From contig CAVAJF010000036.1 of NCBI GenBank assembly GCA_963588905.1, positions 1 to 64,000 on the forward strand: a stretch of DNA of 64,000 nucleotides, read 5' to 3'. The DNA comes from Butyricicoccus_A sp963588905 (GTDB lineage Bacteria; Bacillota; Clostridia; Oscillospirales; Butyricicoccaceae). A program made the translations under genes and the position numbers. Within the stretch, counting starts at the first letter, position 1; each line of letters begins with the position of its first letter. The notes below the pieces were generated by a model. That model was given only the letters and a program-made list of their open reading frames with translations, was not told where the DNA came from and ran no database searches. This document shows, piece after piece, positions 8,459 through 17,156 of the stretch.

Positions 8459-9607
8459 ATGAAGACAATAAAAGTAATGACAGTCTTTGGCACACGGCCA
8501 GAGGCGATTAAAATGGCTCCATTGGTGCATGAGCTGGAGCGGACAGAGGGCGTACAGTCGATTGTGTGTGTCACGGCGCAGCATCGTCAGATGCTGGATC
8601 AGGTAATGGACATTTTTCACTTGAAAGCGGATTATGATTTGGACATCATGCAGCCGCGCCAGACATTGGCAACAATCACGACAAAATCGCTTGTCGGATT
8701 GGATGAAGTGCTGGATGAAGCAAAGCCGGACATTGTTTTGGTGCACGGTGATACATCGACGACATTCGCCGGTGCACTTGCCGCGTTCTATCATAAAATT
8801 CCTGTAGGACATGTCGAGGCCGGTCTGCGCACCTTCGACAAATATTCTCCATTTCCGGAGGAAATGAACCGCAAGCTGACCGGACAGATTGCGGAGCTGC
8901 ATTTTGCACCGACAGAGCGCAACCGCAGAAATCTGGCAGCAGAGGGCATCACAAAGGGTGTTATCGTGTGCGGCAACACCGTTGTCGATGCCATTCACTC
9001 GACCGTCAATCCGGATTTTGTATTCCGTGACGACACATTGAACCATTTGGATTATCGCAATCGCCGCGTGATTCTTGTCACTGCACACCGCCGCGAAAAC
9101 TACGGTGAAGCAATGGAGAATATCATGCGTGCGCTGCGCCGTTTGGCGGACGACTTTGAGGACATTGATATTGTCTATCCGGTTCATCTCAGCCCGTATG
9201 TGCGCGAGACCGCCGCAAAATATCTGTCCGGCCATGAACGCATTCATCTGATTGAGCCGCTGGCTGTCGATGAGATGCACAATCTGATGGGACGCAGTTA
9301 TTTGGTGTTGACGGATTCCGGCGGCTTGCAGGAAGAAGCACCGAGCCTTGGCAAACCGGTTCTTGTGCTGCGTCGAGAGACAGAGCGTCCGGAGGCTATC
9401 GAGGCAGGCACGGTTCGTCTGGCTGGTGTAGATGAAGATACCATTTACTCCATGGCTTGCACGCTGCTCCGCGATGAGAACGAATATCATCAGATGGCAC
9501 ATGCGGTGAATCCGTATGGCGATGGCCAGACTTCTCGCCGTATCGTGCATATGATTCGTCACTATTTCGGCCAGCTGCCGGATATGCCGGATGAATTCCG
9601 TCCGTAA
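8459..9607 (+). CDS. wecB: UDP-N-acetylglucosamine 2-epimerase (non-hydrolysing)
   Basis: A 382-residue cytoplasmic enzyme that interconverts UDP-GlcNAc and UDP-ManNAc. Family motifs are GTRPEAIKMAPL at the N-terminus, LVHGDTSTTFAGA, GHVEAGLRT, and the C-terminal LTDSGGLQEEAPSLGKPVL and RETERPE segments that bind UDP. The start is ATG 8459, 8 nt behind GCGGAGG; a GTG at 8438 overlaps the upstream gene and lacks a site. Together with the TagO-type gene just upstream it fits synthesis of a ManNAc-containing wall polymer, the kind SLH domains bind in other Firmicutes. Confidence 0.93.
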   Translation: MKTIKVMTVFGTRPEAIKMAPLVHELERTEGVQSIVCVTAQHRQMLDQVMDIFHLKADYDLDIMQPRQTLATITTKSLVGLDEVLDEAKPDIVLVHGDTSTTFAGALAAFYHKIPVGHVEAGLRTFDKYSPFPEEMNRKLTGQIAELHFAPTERNRRNLAAEGITKGVIVCGNTVVDAIHSTVNPDFVFRDDTLNHLDYRNRRVILVTAHRRENYGEAMENIMRALRRLADDFEDIDIVYPVHLSPYVRETAAKYLSGHERIHLIEPLAVDEMHNLMGRSYLVLTDSGGLQEEAPSLGKPVLVLRRETERPEAIEAGTVRLAGVDEDTIYSMACTLLRDENEYHQMAHAVNPYGDGQTSRRIVHMIRHYFGQLPDMPDEFRP

Positions 9608-9621
9608 TAGGAGAATCGTAG

Positions 9622-10407
9622 ATGGATGAAAAAACACAAGCACAGGGAGAAAAGTCTCCAAAGCGCAAGCATATTGGTTTGATTGTCTTTCTTTGCGCTG
9701 TGCTTTTGGCAATTATTCTCGCTGTGTGCCTGACCGGACGACCGGGTAATGCTATTACGCTGCCGACAGGCAGTGCAGATGTATCCGCTGTCAAGGAACA
9801 GACGAATTATCAGCTGAAGGATACCAATATCACGGTAGACAATGTACAGCAGGTCATTGCGAGTATGAAACGACCGAGCTCCTATAGTGCGTCAGTGGCA
9901 AACACCTTGTATTGGAGTGGAAACTGGCAGAAAATCAACGCGACAACCTATGTGCGTGATGGTATTTCCGTCACGGAATATAAAAATGCACAGGGGACGG
10001 CGGATCACTATGTAGCGATTCGAGACAATCTGTATTATGCGTGGAGAAATGGCAGTACAACTCAGTACACCGCATCGACCGGCTCGATTTCTGCGGATGA
10101 TACCAGCATGATTCCGACATATGAGACCGTGGTGTCTGCCGATAAACAGTTGATCACCGCGGCAGGACAGCGCACGGTCAATGGAGAAACGTGTATTTAT
10201 GTCACCGTACAGGCGGACAATGGATACAGCTTGACGTATTGGGTGTCCACCGTCAGCGGCTTGTTGATTCAAGCGGACTATACAAAGGATGGTGACCTTG
10301 TGCGCAGCGTTGTTTTGGACAATATCCAGAGCAAGACGCCGGATGACGCGTGGTTCCAGCTGCCGGATGGAACGAACCTGTTGGAGACAGAATCAGCCAA
10401 TGGCTGA
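9622..10407 (+). CDS. Membrane-anchored extracytoplasmic protein, LolA-like fold suspected
   Basis: A 261-residue protein of no certain family. A short basic cytoplasmic start is followed by one membrane segment (about residues 19-38) and an extracytoplasmic domain of roughly 220 residues. The domain alternates short beta-like strands (VAIRDNLYYAWRNG, YWVSTVSGLLIQADYTKDG) and ends in DAWFQLPDGTNLL. This resembles the half-barrel proteins related to LolA/LppX, which bind lipids, but I would not rely on that. It starts 14 bp behind wecB and ends at a strong terminator, so it is the last gene of the envelope unit. Confidence 0.6.
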   Translation: MDEKTQAQGEKSPKRKHIGLIVFLCAVLLAIILAVCLTGRPGNAITLPTGSADVSAVKEQTNYQLKDTNITVDNVQQVIASMKRPSSYSASVANTLYWSGNWQKINATTYVRDGISVTEYKNAQGTADHYVAIRDNLYYAWRNGSTTQYTASTGSISADDTSMIPTYETVVSADKQLITAAGQRTVNGETCIYVTVQADNGYSLTYWVSTVSGLLIQADYTKDGDLVRSVVLDNIQSKTPDDAWFQLPDGTNLLETESANG

Positions 10408-10419
10408 GGAAATGACAGA

Positions 10420-10456
10420 AAAAAGGACGGAATGCAGGAATGCACCGTCCTTTTTG
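10420..10456 (+). terminator. Terminator of the tagO-wecB unit
   Basis: The stem AAAAAGGACGG / CCGTCCTTTTT encloses a 14-nt loop and ends in a T run. It lies only 20 bp ahead of the next start codon. Confidence 0.85.
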
Positions 10457-10476
10457 ATGAGATAAAGAGGTTACAC

Positions 10477-10896
10477 ATGCAGTATATATGGAGTGAACAA
10501 GGGCAATTGCCCGTACAAGCACAGCGCATTCGGCACGATGTCTTTGTGCAGGAGCAGGGCTTTTGCGATGAATTTGATGCGTTAGATAAAAAAAGCTGGC
10601 ATGTTTTACTGCAAATGAATGGTAACACCATTGGCACAGCGCGGATGTTCTGGGAGCAGAATCATGTGATGCATGTCGGTCGTGTGGCTGTTTGTAAAGC
10701 TGCCAGAGGCGGTGGAAACGGTGCGCGCATTATGCAGGCGTGCTGTGAAAAAGCGAAGGCATTAGGTGCCAAACGAGTGATTCTTGGCGCACAGTGCCGC
10801 GCAGTAGAATTTTATAAAAAGAGCGGATTTACGCCTTACGGCGAGATTTTCGACGATGAAGGCTGTCCGCACCAGATGATGGAGAAAAAATTATGA
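10477..10896 (+). CDS. GNAT family N-acetyltransferase
   Basis: A 139-residue acetyl-CoA-dependent acyltransferase resembling the ElaA/YjcF group. It has the N-terminal AQRIRHDVFVQEQGF motif, the acetyl-CoA binding motif A VGRVAVCKAARGGGNGARIM (residues about 67-86) and the C-terminal FYKKSGF. The substrate is unknown. The start is ATG 10477, with AAGAGG 8 nt upstream; an earlier in-frame ATG at 10432 falls inside the terminator. Its stop overlaps the next start by 4 bp (ATGA), so the two are translationally coupled. It begins right behind a terminator, so the source of its transcription is unclear. Confidence 0.85.
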   Translation: MQYIWSEQGQLPVQAQRIRHDVFVQEQGFCDEFDALDKKSWHVLLQMNGNTIGTARMFWEQNHVMHVGRVAVCKAARGGGNGARIMQACCEKAKALGAKRVILGAQCRAVEFYKKSGFTPYGEIFDDEGCPHQMMEKKL

Positions 10897-12149
10897 GTTT
10901 TTTGGATATTTCTGAAGAGATTCGCCAGCTCGGCGCCGATGCTGAGAAGGCAGTTCGACCGTATTTCGATGCGATTGATGAGATCAGTGAATACAATACC
11001 GAAAAGGTATTGGCGGCATTTGCCAAGAATCGTGTTGCAGAGGCAATGTTTGCCGGCACGACAGGCTATGGCTATGATGATAAGGGTCGTGACACCTTGG
11101 ATCAGATTTATGCTGACATTTTCGGCACAGAAGCTGCTCTTGTGCGCATTGGCTTTGTCAATGGCACCCATGCTCTGTGCTGCGCGATGTATTCCGCAGT
11201 AAAGACCGGCGATGTCGTGCTGTCCGCCACCGGCCCGGCATATGACACCCTGATGAACACCATTACCGGCGATATGGCAGGCAGCATGAAGCAGTATGGC
11301 ATTGGATACCGTCAGGTTGAGATGAAAAATGGCCTGCCGGATGTACCTGCTATCGCAGAGGCAGCAAAGGCAGAGGATGTCAAGCTCGTATTCATTCAGC
11401 GAAGCAAGGGATATGGCGTGCGTGAATCGCTGTCCTGCGAGCAGATCGGAGAGGTTTGCCAGGCCGTTCGTGCAGTCAATCCGAACGCGGTAATTATGGT
11501 AGATAACTGCTATGGTGAATTTGTTGAAAAACTGGAGCCGACACAGGTTGGCGCGGATATTATCGCCGGTTCGTTGATTAAAAATCCGGGCGGCGGATTG
11601 GCACCGACCGGCGGCTATATTGCAGGCAGAAAAGATCTTGTCGAGAACGCTTCGTTCCGTTTGACTGCACCGGGCATTGGCGCAGAATGCGGCTGTACCA
11701 TGGGACAGAATCGCCTGCTGTATCAGGGCCTGTTTATGGCACCGCATACGACCGCACAGGCAATCAAGACCGCTGTATTTGGCGCACAGGTCATGCAGAT
11801 GATGGGTTTTGAAGTACATCCGCTGCCAGAGGAGCCGCGCCATGACATCATTCAGACGATTGCGTTTGGCAAGCCGGAACCGCTGTGCCGTTTCTGTGAG
11901 GGCATTCAGGCGGGTGCACCGGTAGATTCCTTTGTCACGCCGGTTCCGTGGGATATGCCGGGGTATCAGGATCAGGTCATCATGGCAGCCGGTGCGTTTG
12001 TGCAGGGCGCTTCGATTGAACTCTCTGCCGATGCACCGATGCGCGAACCGTATGTCTGCTATATGCAGGGCGGCTTGACCTATGCATCCGGTAAAATGGG
12101 TGTTTTGCTGGCAGCGCAGCGCATTCACGCTGCCGGATATGGAAAGTAA
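10893..12149 (+). CDS. Methionine gamma-lyase family / YnbB-like PLP enzyme
   Basis: A 418-residue PLP-dependent protein of the family called methionine gamma-lyase or aluminium resistance protein (PF06838; YnbB in Bacillus). The N-terminal EKVLAAFAKNRVAEAMFAGTTGYGYDD block, VFIQRSKGY, VMVDNCYGEFVE (PLP-ring aspartate) and AGSLIKNPGGGLAPTGGY (Schiff-base lysine) are all conserved. The reaction has not been settled for this family. Length is normal. It overlaps the GNAT gene by 4 bp. Confidence 0.9.
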   Translation: MSFLDISEEIRQLGADAEKAVRPYFDAIDEISEYNTEKVLAAFAKNRVAEAMFAGTTGYGYDDKGRDTLDQIYADIFGTEAALVRIGFVNGTHALCCAMYSAVKTGDVVLSATGPAYDTLMNTITGDMAGSMKQYGIGYRQVEMKNGLPDVPAIAEAAKAEDVKLVFIQRSKGYGVRESLSCEQIGEVCQAVRAVNPNAVIMVDNCYGEFVEKLEPTQVGADIIAGSLIKNPGGGLAPTGGYIAGRKDLVENASFRLTAPGIGAECGCTMGQNRLLYQGLFMAPHTTAQAIKTAVFGAQVMQMMGFEVHPLPEEPRHDIIQTIAFGKPEPLCRFCEGIQAGAPVDSFVTPVPWDMPGYQDQVIMAAGAFVQGASIELSADAPMREPYVCYMQGGLTYASGKMGVLLAAQRIHAAGYGK

Positions 12150-12191
12150 TGGAACAGACCGACAAACGCTGTCGAACGAATAGGGAATTTC

Positions 12192-12220
12192 TTGTGAATT
12201 TACGCAAAATGTGGTACACT
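12192..12220 (+). promoter_or_regulatory. Promoter of the ruvCAB unit
   Basis: TTGTGA, a 17 bp spacer, then TACACT preceded by TGG (extended -10). I see no clear LexA box around it. Confidence 0.65.
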
Positions 12221-12251
12221 AATTCATATATAACCTGCCATGGAGGTGCAC

Positions 12252-12791
12252 ATGCTGATACTGGGAATTGATCCGGGCTATGCCACGGTGGGATATGGCC
12301 TGGTACAGCATGAACGCGGGAGATTTACCCATATTCGCCATGGCGCGATTACCACGCAGCCGCATGTCCCGATGCATTTACGGCTAAAGGAAATCCACGA
12401 GGATATGCTGACGTTGTTGGATACTTTTCATCCGGATGCAGTTTCCGTGGAAGAGCTGTTCTTTAATACGAATATTACCACTGGCATTCAGGTCGCCCAT
12501 GCGCGCGGCGTCATTTTGTTGGCGTGTGCTGAGCGCGGTATCACACCGGCAGAATATACACCGTCACAGGTCAAACAATCGGTCGTCGGCTACGGCAGAG
12601 CGGAAAAACGACAGGTAATGGAGATGACCAAAACCATGCTGCGTTTGCCGCGGATGCCACGGCCGGATGATGCGGCGGATGCCTTAGCTCTGGCGATATG
12701 CCACGCCCATGCGGAAGGCTCGCAGCTCGTCCGGCAGCGATTGCAGCGATTTGAAGTGGATGCGGGACAAGGCGGCACGGGAAAGCGGTAA
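12252..12791 (+). CDS. ruvC: Crossover junction endodeoxyribonuclease RuvC
   Basis: A 179-residue Holliday junction resolvase. It cuts four-way junctions processed by RuvAB during recombination and repair. The RNase H-like active site is visible: Asp7 in LGIDPGYA, Glu67 in VEELFF, and the C-terminal acids in RPDDAADALALA. The lysine-rich VVGYGRAEKRQV helix is also present. I start at ATG 12252, 6 nt after GGAGGTG; an upstream in-frame ATG at 12240 lies within that site. ruvA and ruvB follow closely, giving the complete ruvCAB order usual in Clostridia. Confidence 0.97.
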   Translation: MLILGIDPGYATVGYGLVQHERGRFTHIRHGAITTQPHVPMHLRLKEIHEDMLTLLDTFHPDAVSVEELFFNTNITTGIQVAHARGVILLACAERGITPAEYTPSQVKQSVVGYGRAEKRQVMEMTKTMLRLPRMPRPDDAADALALAICHAHAEGSQLVRQRLQRFEVDAGQGGTGKR

Positions 12792-12815
12792 GCGCATACG
12801 GAAAGGAAACACACT

Positions 12816-13424
12816 TTGTTTTATTATGTAGAAGGAACCGTTGCTCTGATTGAAAAAGAGTTGGCCGTGATTGACTGCGGCGGTGTCGGCTATGCCTGTC
12901 ACACTTCGCAGAACACCTGTGCATCCATTCGCATGGGAGAGAAAGCCAGATTATATACCTATCTCAGCATTCGAGAGAATGCCTGTGATTTGTATGGCTT
13001 TGCCGAACAGGAAGAGCTAAACTGCTTTAAACAGCTGCTTAGTGTGTCCGGTGTCGGCCCAAAGGCGGCACTTGCGATTTTAGGCATTGCGCCGCCGAGT
13101 CAATTGGCACTGTCCATTATCACGGAAGATGCCAAGTTCTTGACACAGGCACCAGGCATCGGAAAGAAAATCGCTCAGCGTATTTGCCTGGAACTAAAAG
13201 ATAAGCTGGCAAAGGAACAGGGCAGCTTGCCGACAGGCGGCGGTTTGGTTATGACATCCAAAGCCGGTGCCGTGGATGCAGTCAGCGAAGCAGTTTCTGC
13301 TCTCGTTGTGCTGGGATATTCACAGGCAGAGGCCTTACAGGCAATGGAAGGCATTCAAACGGATGGCACGGCAACATCAGAAGAACTCATTCGCGCGTGC
13401 TTGAAAAAGTTGGCAGCGCAGTAA
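12816..13424 (+). CDS. ruvA: Holliday junction branch migration protein RuvA
   Basis: A 202-residue protein that forms the tetramer holding Holliday junction DNA. The N-terminal OB fold begins FYYVEGTVALIEKELAVID. Two helix-hairpin-helix motifs follow (LLSVSGVGPKAALAIL and APGIGKKIAQRICLELKDK). A flexible linker then leads to the C-terminal RuvB-contacting three-helix domain EAVSALVVLGYSQAEA. It starts with TTG, 7-8 nt after GGAAAGGAA; no better ATG exists, and family alignments begin at this point. It lies 24 bp behind ruvC. Confidence 0.96.
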   Translation: MFYYVEGTVALIEKELAVIDCGGVGYACHTSQNTCASIRMGEKARLYTYLSIRENACDLYGFAEQEELNCFKQLLSVSGVGPKAALAILGIAPPSQLALSIITEDAKFLTQAPGIGKKIAQRICLELKDKLAKEQGSLPTGGGLVMTSKAGAVDAVSEAVSALVVLGYSQAEALQAMEGIQTDGTATSEELIRACLKKLAAQ

Positions 13425-13439
13425 TCGAGGATACATTCT

Positions 13440-14507
13440 ATGAGTATTGAATTTGATGAAGAATTTTCCGAGCGCATTGTTTCTACCGATTCCACACCGG
13501 CGGATGACGGAGAATTTTCTCTTCGTCCGAAGTCGATGGAGGAATACATCGGCCAGAGCAAAGCAAAGGAAAATTTGGCTGTCTTTATTGAGGCGGCAAA
13601 ACGGCGAGGAGAACCGCTGGATCATGTTCTGCTGTATGGTCCGCCAGGACTTGGCAAGACAACGTTAGCGAATATCATCGCCAATGAGATGGGCGTCAAT
13701 ATCCGCGTGACCAGTGGCCCGGCGATTGAAAAGGCGGGCGATTTGGCCGCGCTGTTGACCAATCTCAGTGAAAATGATATTTTGTTTATTGACGAAATCC
13801 ACCGCTTAGACCGCAGCGTAGAAGAAATTCTGTATCCGGCGATGGAGGATTTTGCCTTAGATATTATCATCGGCAAGGGACCATCGGCGCGTTCTATTCG
13901 TCTGGATCTGCCGCATTTCACCCTGATCGGCGCAACGACACGTGCCGGACAGATGACCTCGCCGCTGCGCGACCGCTTCGGCGTGATGCTCCGCTTGGAA
14001 CTGTATACACCGGAAGAACTGCAGCAGATTGTTGCGCGCTCCGCAAAGATTTTGCAGGTCGAAGCGGAACCGGAAGGAACTTATGAAATTGCGCGCCGTT
14101 CTCGCGGCACACCGCGTATCGCCAATCGAATGCTGCGCCGTGTACGGGATTTTGCCGAGGTTCGGTTCAATGGCGTGATTACACGAGAAGCGGCAGATAC
14201 CGCTTTGCGTGCGCTGGAAGTCGATGAGTTGGGACTGGATGCGATAGATCGCCGCATGTTGCGCAGCATTATGACTACGTTCGGCGGCGGACCGGTCGGC
14301 TTAGAGACACTGGCGGCAACCATTGGCGAAGAAGCGGTCACATTGGAAGATGTGTACGAGCCATATCTGATGCAGATTGGCTTTTTGAACCGCACGCCGC
14401 GCGGTCGTTGCGTTACGGCGTTGGCATATGACCACATGGCGATTCAGCCCAATATGCCGGCAGTGCCGGAGCAAATGCAGCTGGATGAAAATCCGAATAG
14501 CAAATAA
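13440..14507 (+). CDS. ruvB: Holliday junction branch migration helicase RuvB
   Basis: A 355-residue AAA+ motor that drives branch migration with RuvA. Walker A (YGPPGLGKTTLAN) is near residue 65 and Walker B (LFIDEIHRL) near 115. The sensor 1 loop is TLIGATTRAG, the arginine finger lies in SPLRDRFG, and the C-terminal winged helix has GGGPVGLETLAATIGE and FLNRTPRGR. An acidic N-terminal extension of about 20 residues (EFDEEFSERIVSTDS) is common in this family. It sits 15 bp behind ruvA. Confidence 0.97.
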   Translation: MSIEFDEEFSERIVSTDSTPADDGEFSLRPKSMEEYIGQSKAKENLAVFIEAAKRRGEPLDHVLLYGPPGLGKTTLANIIANEMGVNIRVTSGPAIEKAGDLAALLTNLSENDILFIDEIHRLDRSVEEILYPAMEDFALDIIIGKGPSARSIRLDLPHFTLIGATTRAGQMTSPLRDRFGVMLRLELYTPEELQQIVARSAKILQVEAEPEGTYEIARRSRGTPRIANRMLRRVRDFAEVRFNGVITREAADTALRALEVDELGLDAIDRRMLRSIMTTFGGGPVGLETLAATIGEEAVTLEDVYEPYLMQIGFLNRTPRGRCVTALAYDHMAIQPNMPAVPEQMQLDENPNSK

Positions 14508-14569
14508 CATAGCGTGCCGCATAGATTGGGGCACAAGATTTTATCTGATAGTAGAGGAGTATGGATTGT

Positions 14570-15913
14570 ATGGGCAAGTATTTTGGGACAGATGGCATCC
14601 GTGGTGTTGTCAACGTAGAACTGGACGCACATTTGGCATTTAAAGTAGGTCGCGCCGTTGCATATGCATTGTCTCAGCAGACCAAACACCGCACCAAGAT
14701 TTTGATTGGCAAGGATACGCGTATTTCGTCGGATATGCTGGAGGCTGCATTGATTGCAGGCATTTGTTCTTCTGGTGCGGATGTGGAATCTCTGGGCGTG
14801 ATTCCGACTCCGGCAGTAGCACATCTGACCATCAAGCACAAGGCAGATGCAGGTATTGTCATTTCTGCTTCGCATAACCCGTATGAGCACAATGGCATTA
14901 AGATTTTTGCCGGAAGCGGCTACAAGCTTTCCGATGAACTGGAAGCACGGATTGAGGAGTATATTGACCATGTAGACGATCTGCCGAAGGCAACGCATGA
15001 CGCCATTGGCCGTGTCCTGCCGCTCAGCATTGATCCGGTTGAAGAATACACGGATTATTTGGCAGAAACCATTCAGGGCGACTTGTCCGGTCTGCGCGTT
15101 GCGGTAGACTGTGCAAACGGTGCCTCTTCGGCAACAGCTTCCACGCTGTTCCGTAAGCTCAAGCTGGATGCTGCGATCCGTTACTATGAGCCGGATGGCG
15201 TGAACATCAACGCACACTGCGGTTCGACCCATCTGGAAGCTCTGCAGAAGATGGTCAAGGACGGCGGCTATGATGTCGGCGTAGCATTTGACGGCGATGC
15301 AGATCGTTGTCTGGTTGTCGATGACAAGGGCGAGATTCTGGACGGTGACCGCATTATGGCAGTCTGCGCGGTAGAACTGAAGCGTCAGAACAAGCTGCGC
15401 GGCAATGCATTTGTTGCGACGATTTTGTCCAATATGGGTCTGCACGCGTATGCAAAGGAGCATGGCATCAGCATTGAGTGCTCGAATGTCGGTGACCGAT
15501 ACGTACTGGAAAAGATGCTCGACAAGGGCTATATTCTCGGCGGCGAGCAGTCCGGCCATGTTATTTTCTTGGAGTATGCGACGACTGGCGATGGCGAGCT
15601 GACAGCGATTCAGTTCCTCAAGATGCTCAAGGACAGCGGCAAGCGTGCTTCTGAGATTGCCGCAGAAGTTGTTCCGTGGCCGCAGATTATGATTAACGTC
15701 AAGGTACCGACAGCGATGAAATATGCCATTTCGGATCGTCAGGAAGTGCAGGACGCCATTGAAAAAGAAAAGCAGGGACTCGGCGAAGGCCGTATTCTGG
15801 TTCGTCCATCCGGCACGGAACCATTGGTTCGTGTTATGGTGGAAGGCAAGGATAAGGACGCTGTATACAAGGCAGCAGAAGCTGTTGCCGGTGTGATTGA
15901 ATCTATCCTGTAA
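14570..15913 (+). CDS. glmM: Phosphoglucosamine mutase
   Basis: A 447-residue enzyme converting glucosamine-6-phosphate to glucosamine-1-phosphate on the way to UDP-GlcNAc. It has the N-terminal MGKYFGTDGIRGVVN, the phosphoserine loop VISASHNPYEHNG (Ser101), the metal-binding loop AFDGDADRCL, the sugar-binding GGEQSGHVI and the phosphate-binding RPSGTEPLVRVM. The start is ATG 14570 rather than 14561, because GAGGAG at 14554-14559 would be too close to the earlier codon. It feeds the TagO, WecB and peptidoglycan routes. Confidence 0.95.
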   Translation: MGKYFGTDGIRGVVNVELDAHLAFKVGRAVAYALSQQTKHRTKILIGKDTRISSDMLEAALIAGICSSGADVESLGVIPTPAVAHLTIKHKADAGIVISASHNPYEHNGIKIFAGSGYKLSDELEARIEEYIDHVDDLPKATHDAIGRVLPLSIDPVEEYTDYLAETIQGDLSGLRVAVDCANGASSATASTLFRKLKLDAAIRYYEPDGVNINAHCGSTHLEALQKMVKDGGYDVGVAFDGDADRCLVVDDKGEILDGDRIMAVCAVELKRQNKLRGNAFVATILSNMGLHAYAKEHGISIECSNVGDRYVLEKMLDKGYILGGEQSGHVIFLEYATTGDGELTAIQFLKMLKDSGKRASEIAAEVVPWPQIMINVKVPTAMKYAISDRQEVQDAIEKEKQGLGEGRILVRPSGTEPLVRVMVEGKDKDAVYKAAEAVAGVIESIL

Positions 15914-15929
15914 GAAAGAAGCATAACAG

Positions 15930-15967
15930 CGGTCTGGTTGGATGCCGTGCGGCGGAAGACCAGACCG
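15930..15967 (+). terminator. Probable terminator after glmM
   Basis: The 8 bp stem CGGTCTGG / CCAGACCG has a long, partly structured loop. An interrupted T-rich tail (ACTTTGTGTTTT) follows. Confidence 0.55.
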
Positions 15968-16048
15968 ACTTTGTGTTTTACACAAGAAAACATCAATAAA
16001 AACAAAAGTAAATTTTGATGCATGTTGATGGAAATGCACAAAGATTCG

Positions 16049-16077
16049 TTGACATTTTTTAAACAATAGGGTATAAT
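16049..16077 (+). promoter_or_regulatory. Consensus SigA promoter overlapping the sigma factor gene start
   Basis: TTGACA, a 17 bp spacer and TATAAT match the consensus exactly. The -10 box ends at 16077, so transcription should begin near 16084, only a few nucleotides before the usable start codons. Confidence 0.85.
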
Positions 16078-16087
16078 GAGTGACAAT

Positions 16088-16705
16088 ATGATGTATGGCA
16101 AAGAGTCTTTGAAAGAAAAATCAGATTCGGATGAAAGCTTGTGCCGCTTGGCGCAGCAGGGAGATCGCACGGCTGAGGAACAGCTGGTCGTTCGGTATTT
16201 TGGCTTGGTAAAAGCCTGCACTAGACCGTATTTTCTTGCAGGCGGCGACGGAGAAGACCTGATTCAAGAAGGAATGTTGGGGCTGCTCAAGGCGGTCAGA
16301 GCATATGAAGCGGAACGCGGCGTTCCATTTGAAGCGTTTGCACGCATGTGTGTGACTCGTCGCGTATACAGCGCCGTGAGCGCAGCGGCAGCAGACAAGC
16401 ATGAACCGCTGAATCGTTCGGAAGATCTTGCCAAAACCCCTCTGTTTGACGAACATTCCAAGGCGGTACACTCTGCCGCAGATCCGGTGAATCTGGTCAT
16501 TGACAGGGAAGAGCACCGCGAACGGCAGGAAAAGCTCAAGAATTCCTTGTCTGCGTTTGAAACTAGGGTTCTTGCATTGTATTTGGATGGTTGTTCCTAT
16601 GAGGAAATGGCGTCCGAGATTGGAAAATCCGTAAAATCCGTAGACAATGCGATTCAACGCATTCGCCGCAAGGCGGCGGCTTTGTTTCCGGAGGAACATC
16701 GGTAA
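16088..16705 (+). CDS. RNA polymerase sigma factor, SigH (sporulation) type
   Basis: A sigma-70 family protein of about 205 residues, closest in build to the SigH/Spo0H group. Region 2 is GDGEDLIQEGMLGLLKAVRAYE and VPFEAFARMCVTRRVYSAVSAA. Region 4 is ALYLDGCSYEEMASEIGKSVKSVDNAIQRIRRKAA. An ATG at 16076 lies inside the -10 box of a consensus promoter and can hardly be used. ATG 16088 or 16091 would give a nearly leaderless message, with no ribosome binding site. The assignment to SigH proper rather than another small sigma is tentative. Confidence 0.8.
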   Translation: MMYGKESLKEKSDSDESLCRLAQQGDRTAEEQLVVRYFGLVKACTRPYFLAGGDGEDLIQEGMLGLLKAVRAYEAERGVPFEAFARMCVTRRVYSAVSAAAADKHEPLNRSEDLAKTPLFDEHSKAVHSAADPVNLVIDREEHRERQEKLKNSLSAFETRVLALYLDGCSYEEMASEIGKSVKSVDNAIQRIRRKAAALFPEEHR

Positions 16706-16731
16706 GTAGTATCAAAGAGAGAGGAAAAATC

Positions 16732-17010
16732 ATGTATCAGGACAAGACAATTGTATGTAAGGACTGCGGTCAGGAGTTTGTTTTCTCCGCCGGAGAGCAG
16801 GAGTTTTATGCAGAACGCGGCTTCCAGAATGAGCCGCAGCGCTGCAAGAGCTGCCGGGACAAGAGAAAAAACAGCAGCCGTCCGGCGCGTGAATACTTTA
16901 CCGCGACCTGTGCTGCCTGTGGCGGAGAAGCCCGCGTACCGTTCCAGCCGAAGAGCGATCGACCGGTATATTGCAGCGAGTGCTTTGCAAAAATGCAGGC
17001 AAAGGACTAA
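16732..17010 (+). CDS. Zinc-ribbon domain protein
   Basis: A 92-residue protein with two four-cysteine zinc ribbons. The first pairs CKDCG with CKSC (residues about 9-42), and the second pairs CAACGG with CSEC (residues about 60-85). The segment FYAERGFQNEPQRCKSCR is typical of a small family in Clostridia whose role is not known. A strong AGAGAGGAAAAA site precedes the ATG. It lies 26 bp behind the sigma factor gene and ahead of a terminator, so both are probably in one transcript. Confidence 0.85.
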   Translation: MYQDKTIVCKDCGQEFVFSAGEQEFYAERGFQNEPQRCKSCRDKRKNSSRPAREYFTATCAACGGEARVPFQPKSDRPVYCSECFAKMQAKD

Positions 17011-17025
17011 ATTGGTAAAAATTAC

Positions 17026-17058
17026 AGAACACCCGTCGAATCAGCGGGTGTTCTTTTG
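17026..17058 (+). terminator. Terminator after the zinc-ribbon gene
   Basis: The perfect 10 bp stem AGAACACCCG / CGGGTGTTCT is followed by TTTTG. Confidence 0.85.
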
Positions 17059-17088
17059 TGCGATTCTATCAAATTGTTGCTGGATGTA

Positions 17089-17117
17089 TTGAAAAAACAA
17101 AAAAGAGACAGTATAAT
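17089..17117 (+). promoter_or_regulatory. Promoter of the DUF1858 gene
   Basis: TTGAAA, a 17 bp spacer, then TATAAT, 39 bp ahead of the start codon. Confidence 0.75.
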
Positions 17118-17156
17118 ACAAATGGAATTCATTTAAAAATACAGGAGGTCATTCCT

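Noticed and set aside
14508..14569. Terminator between ruvB and glmM
   Set aside because: The only stem is about 5 bp (GTGCC / GGCAC) without a T run, too weak to call.
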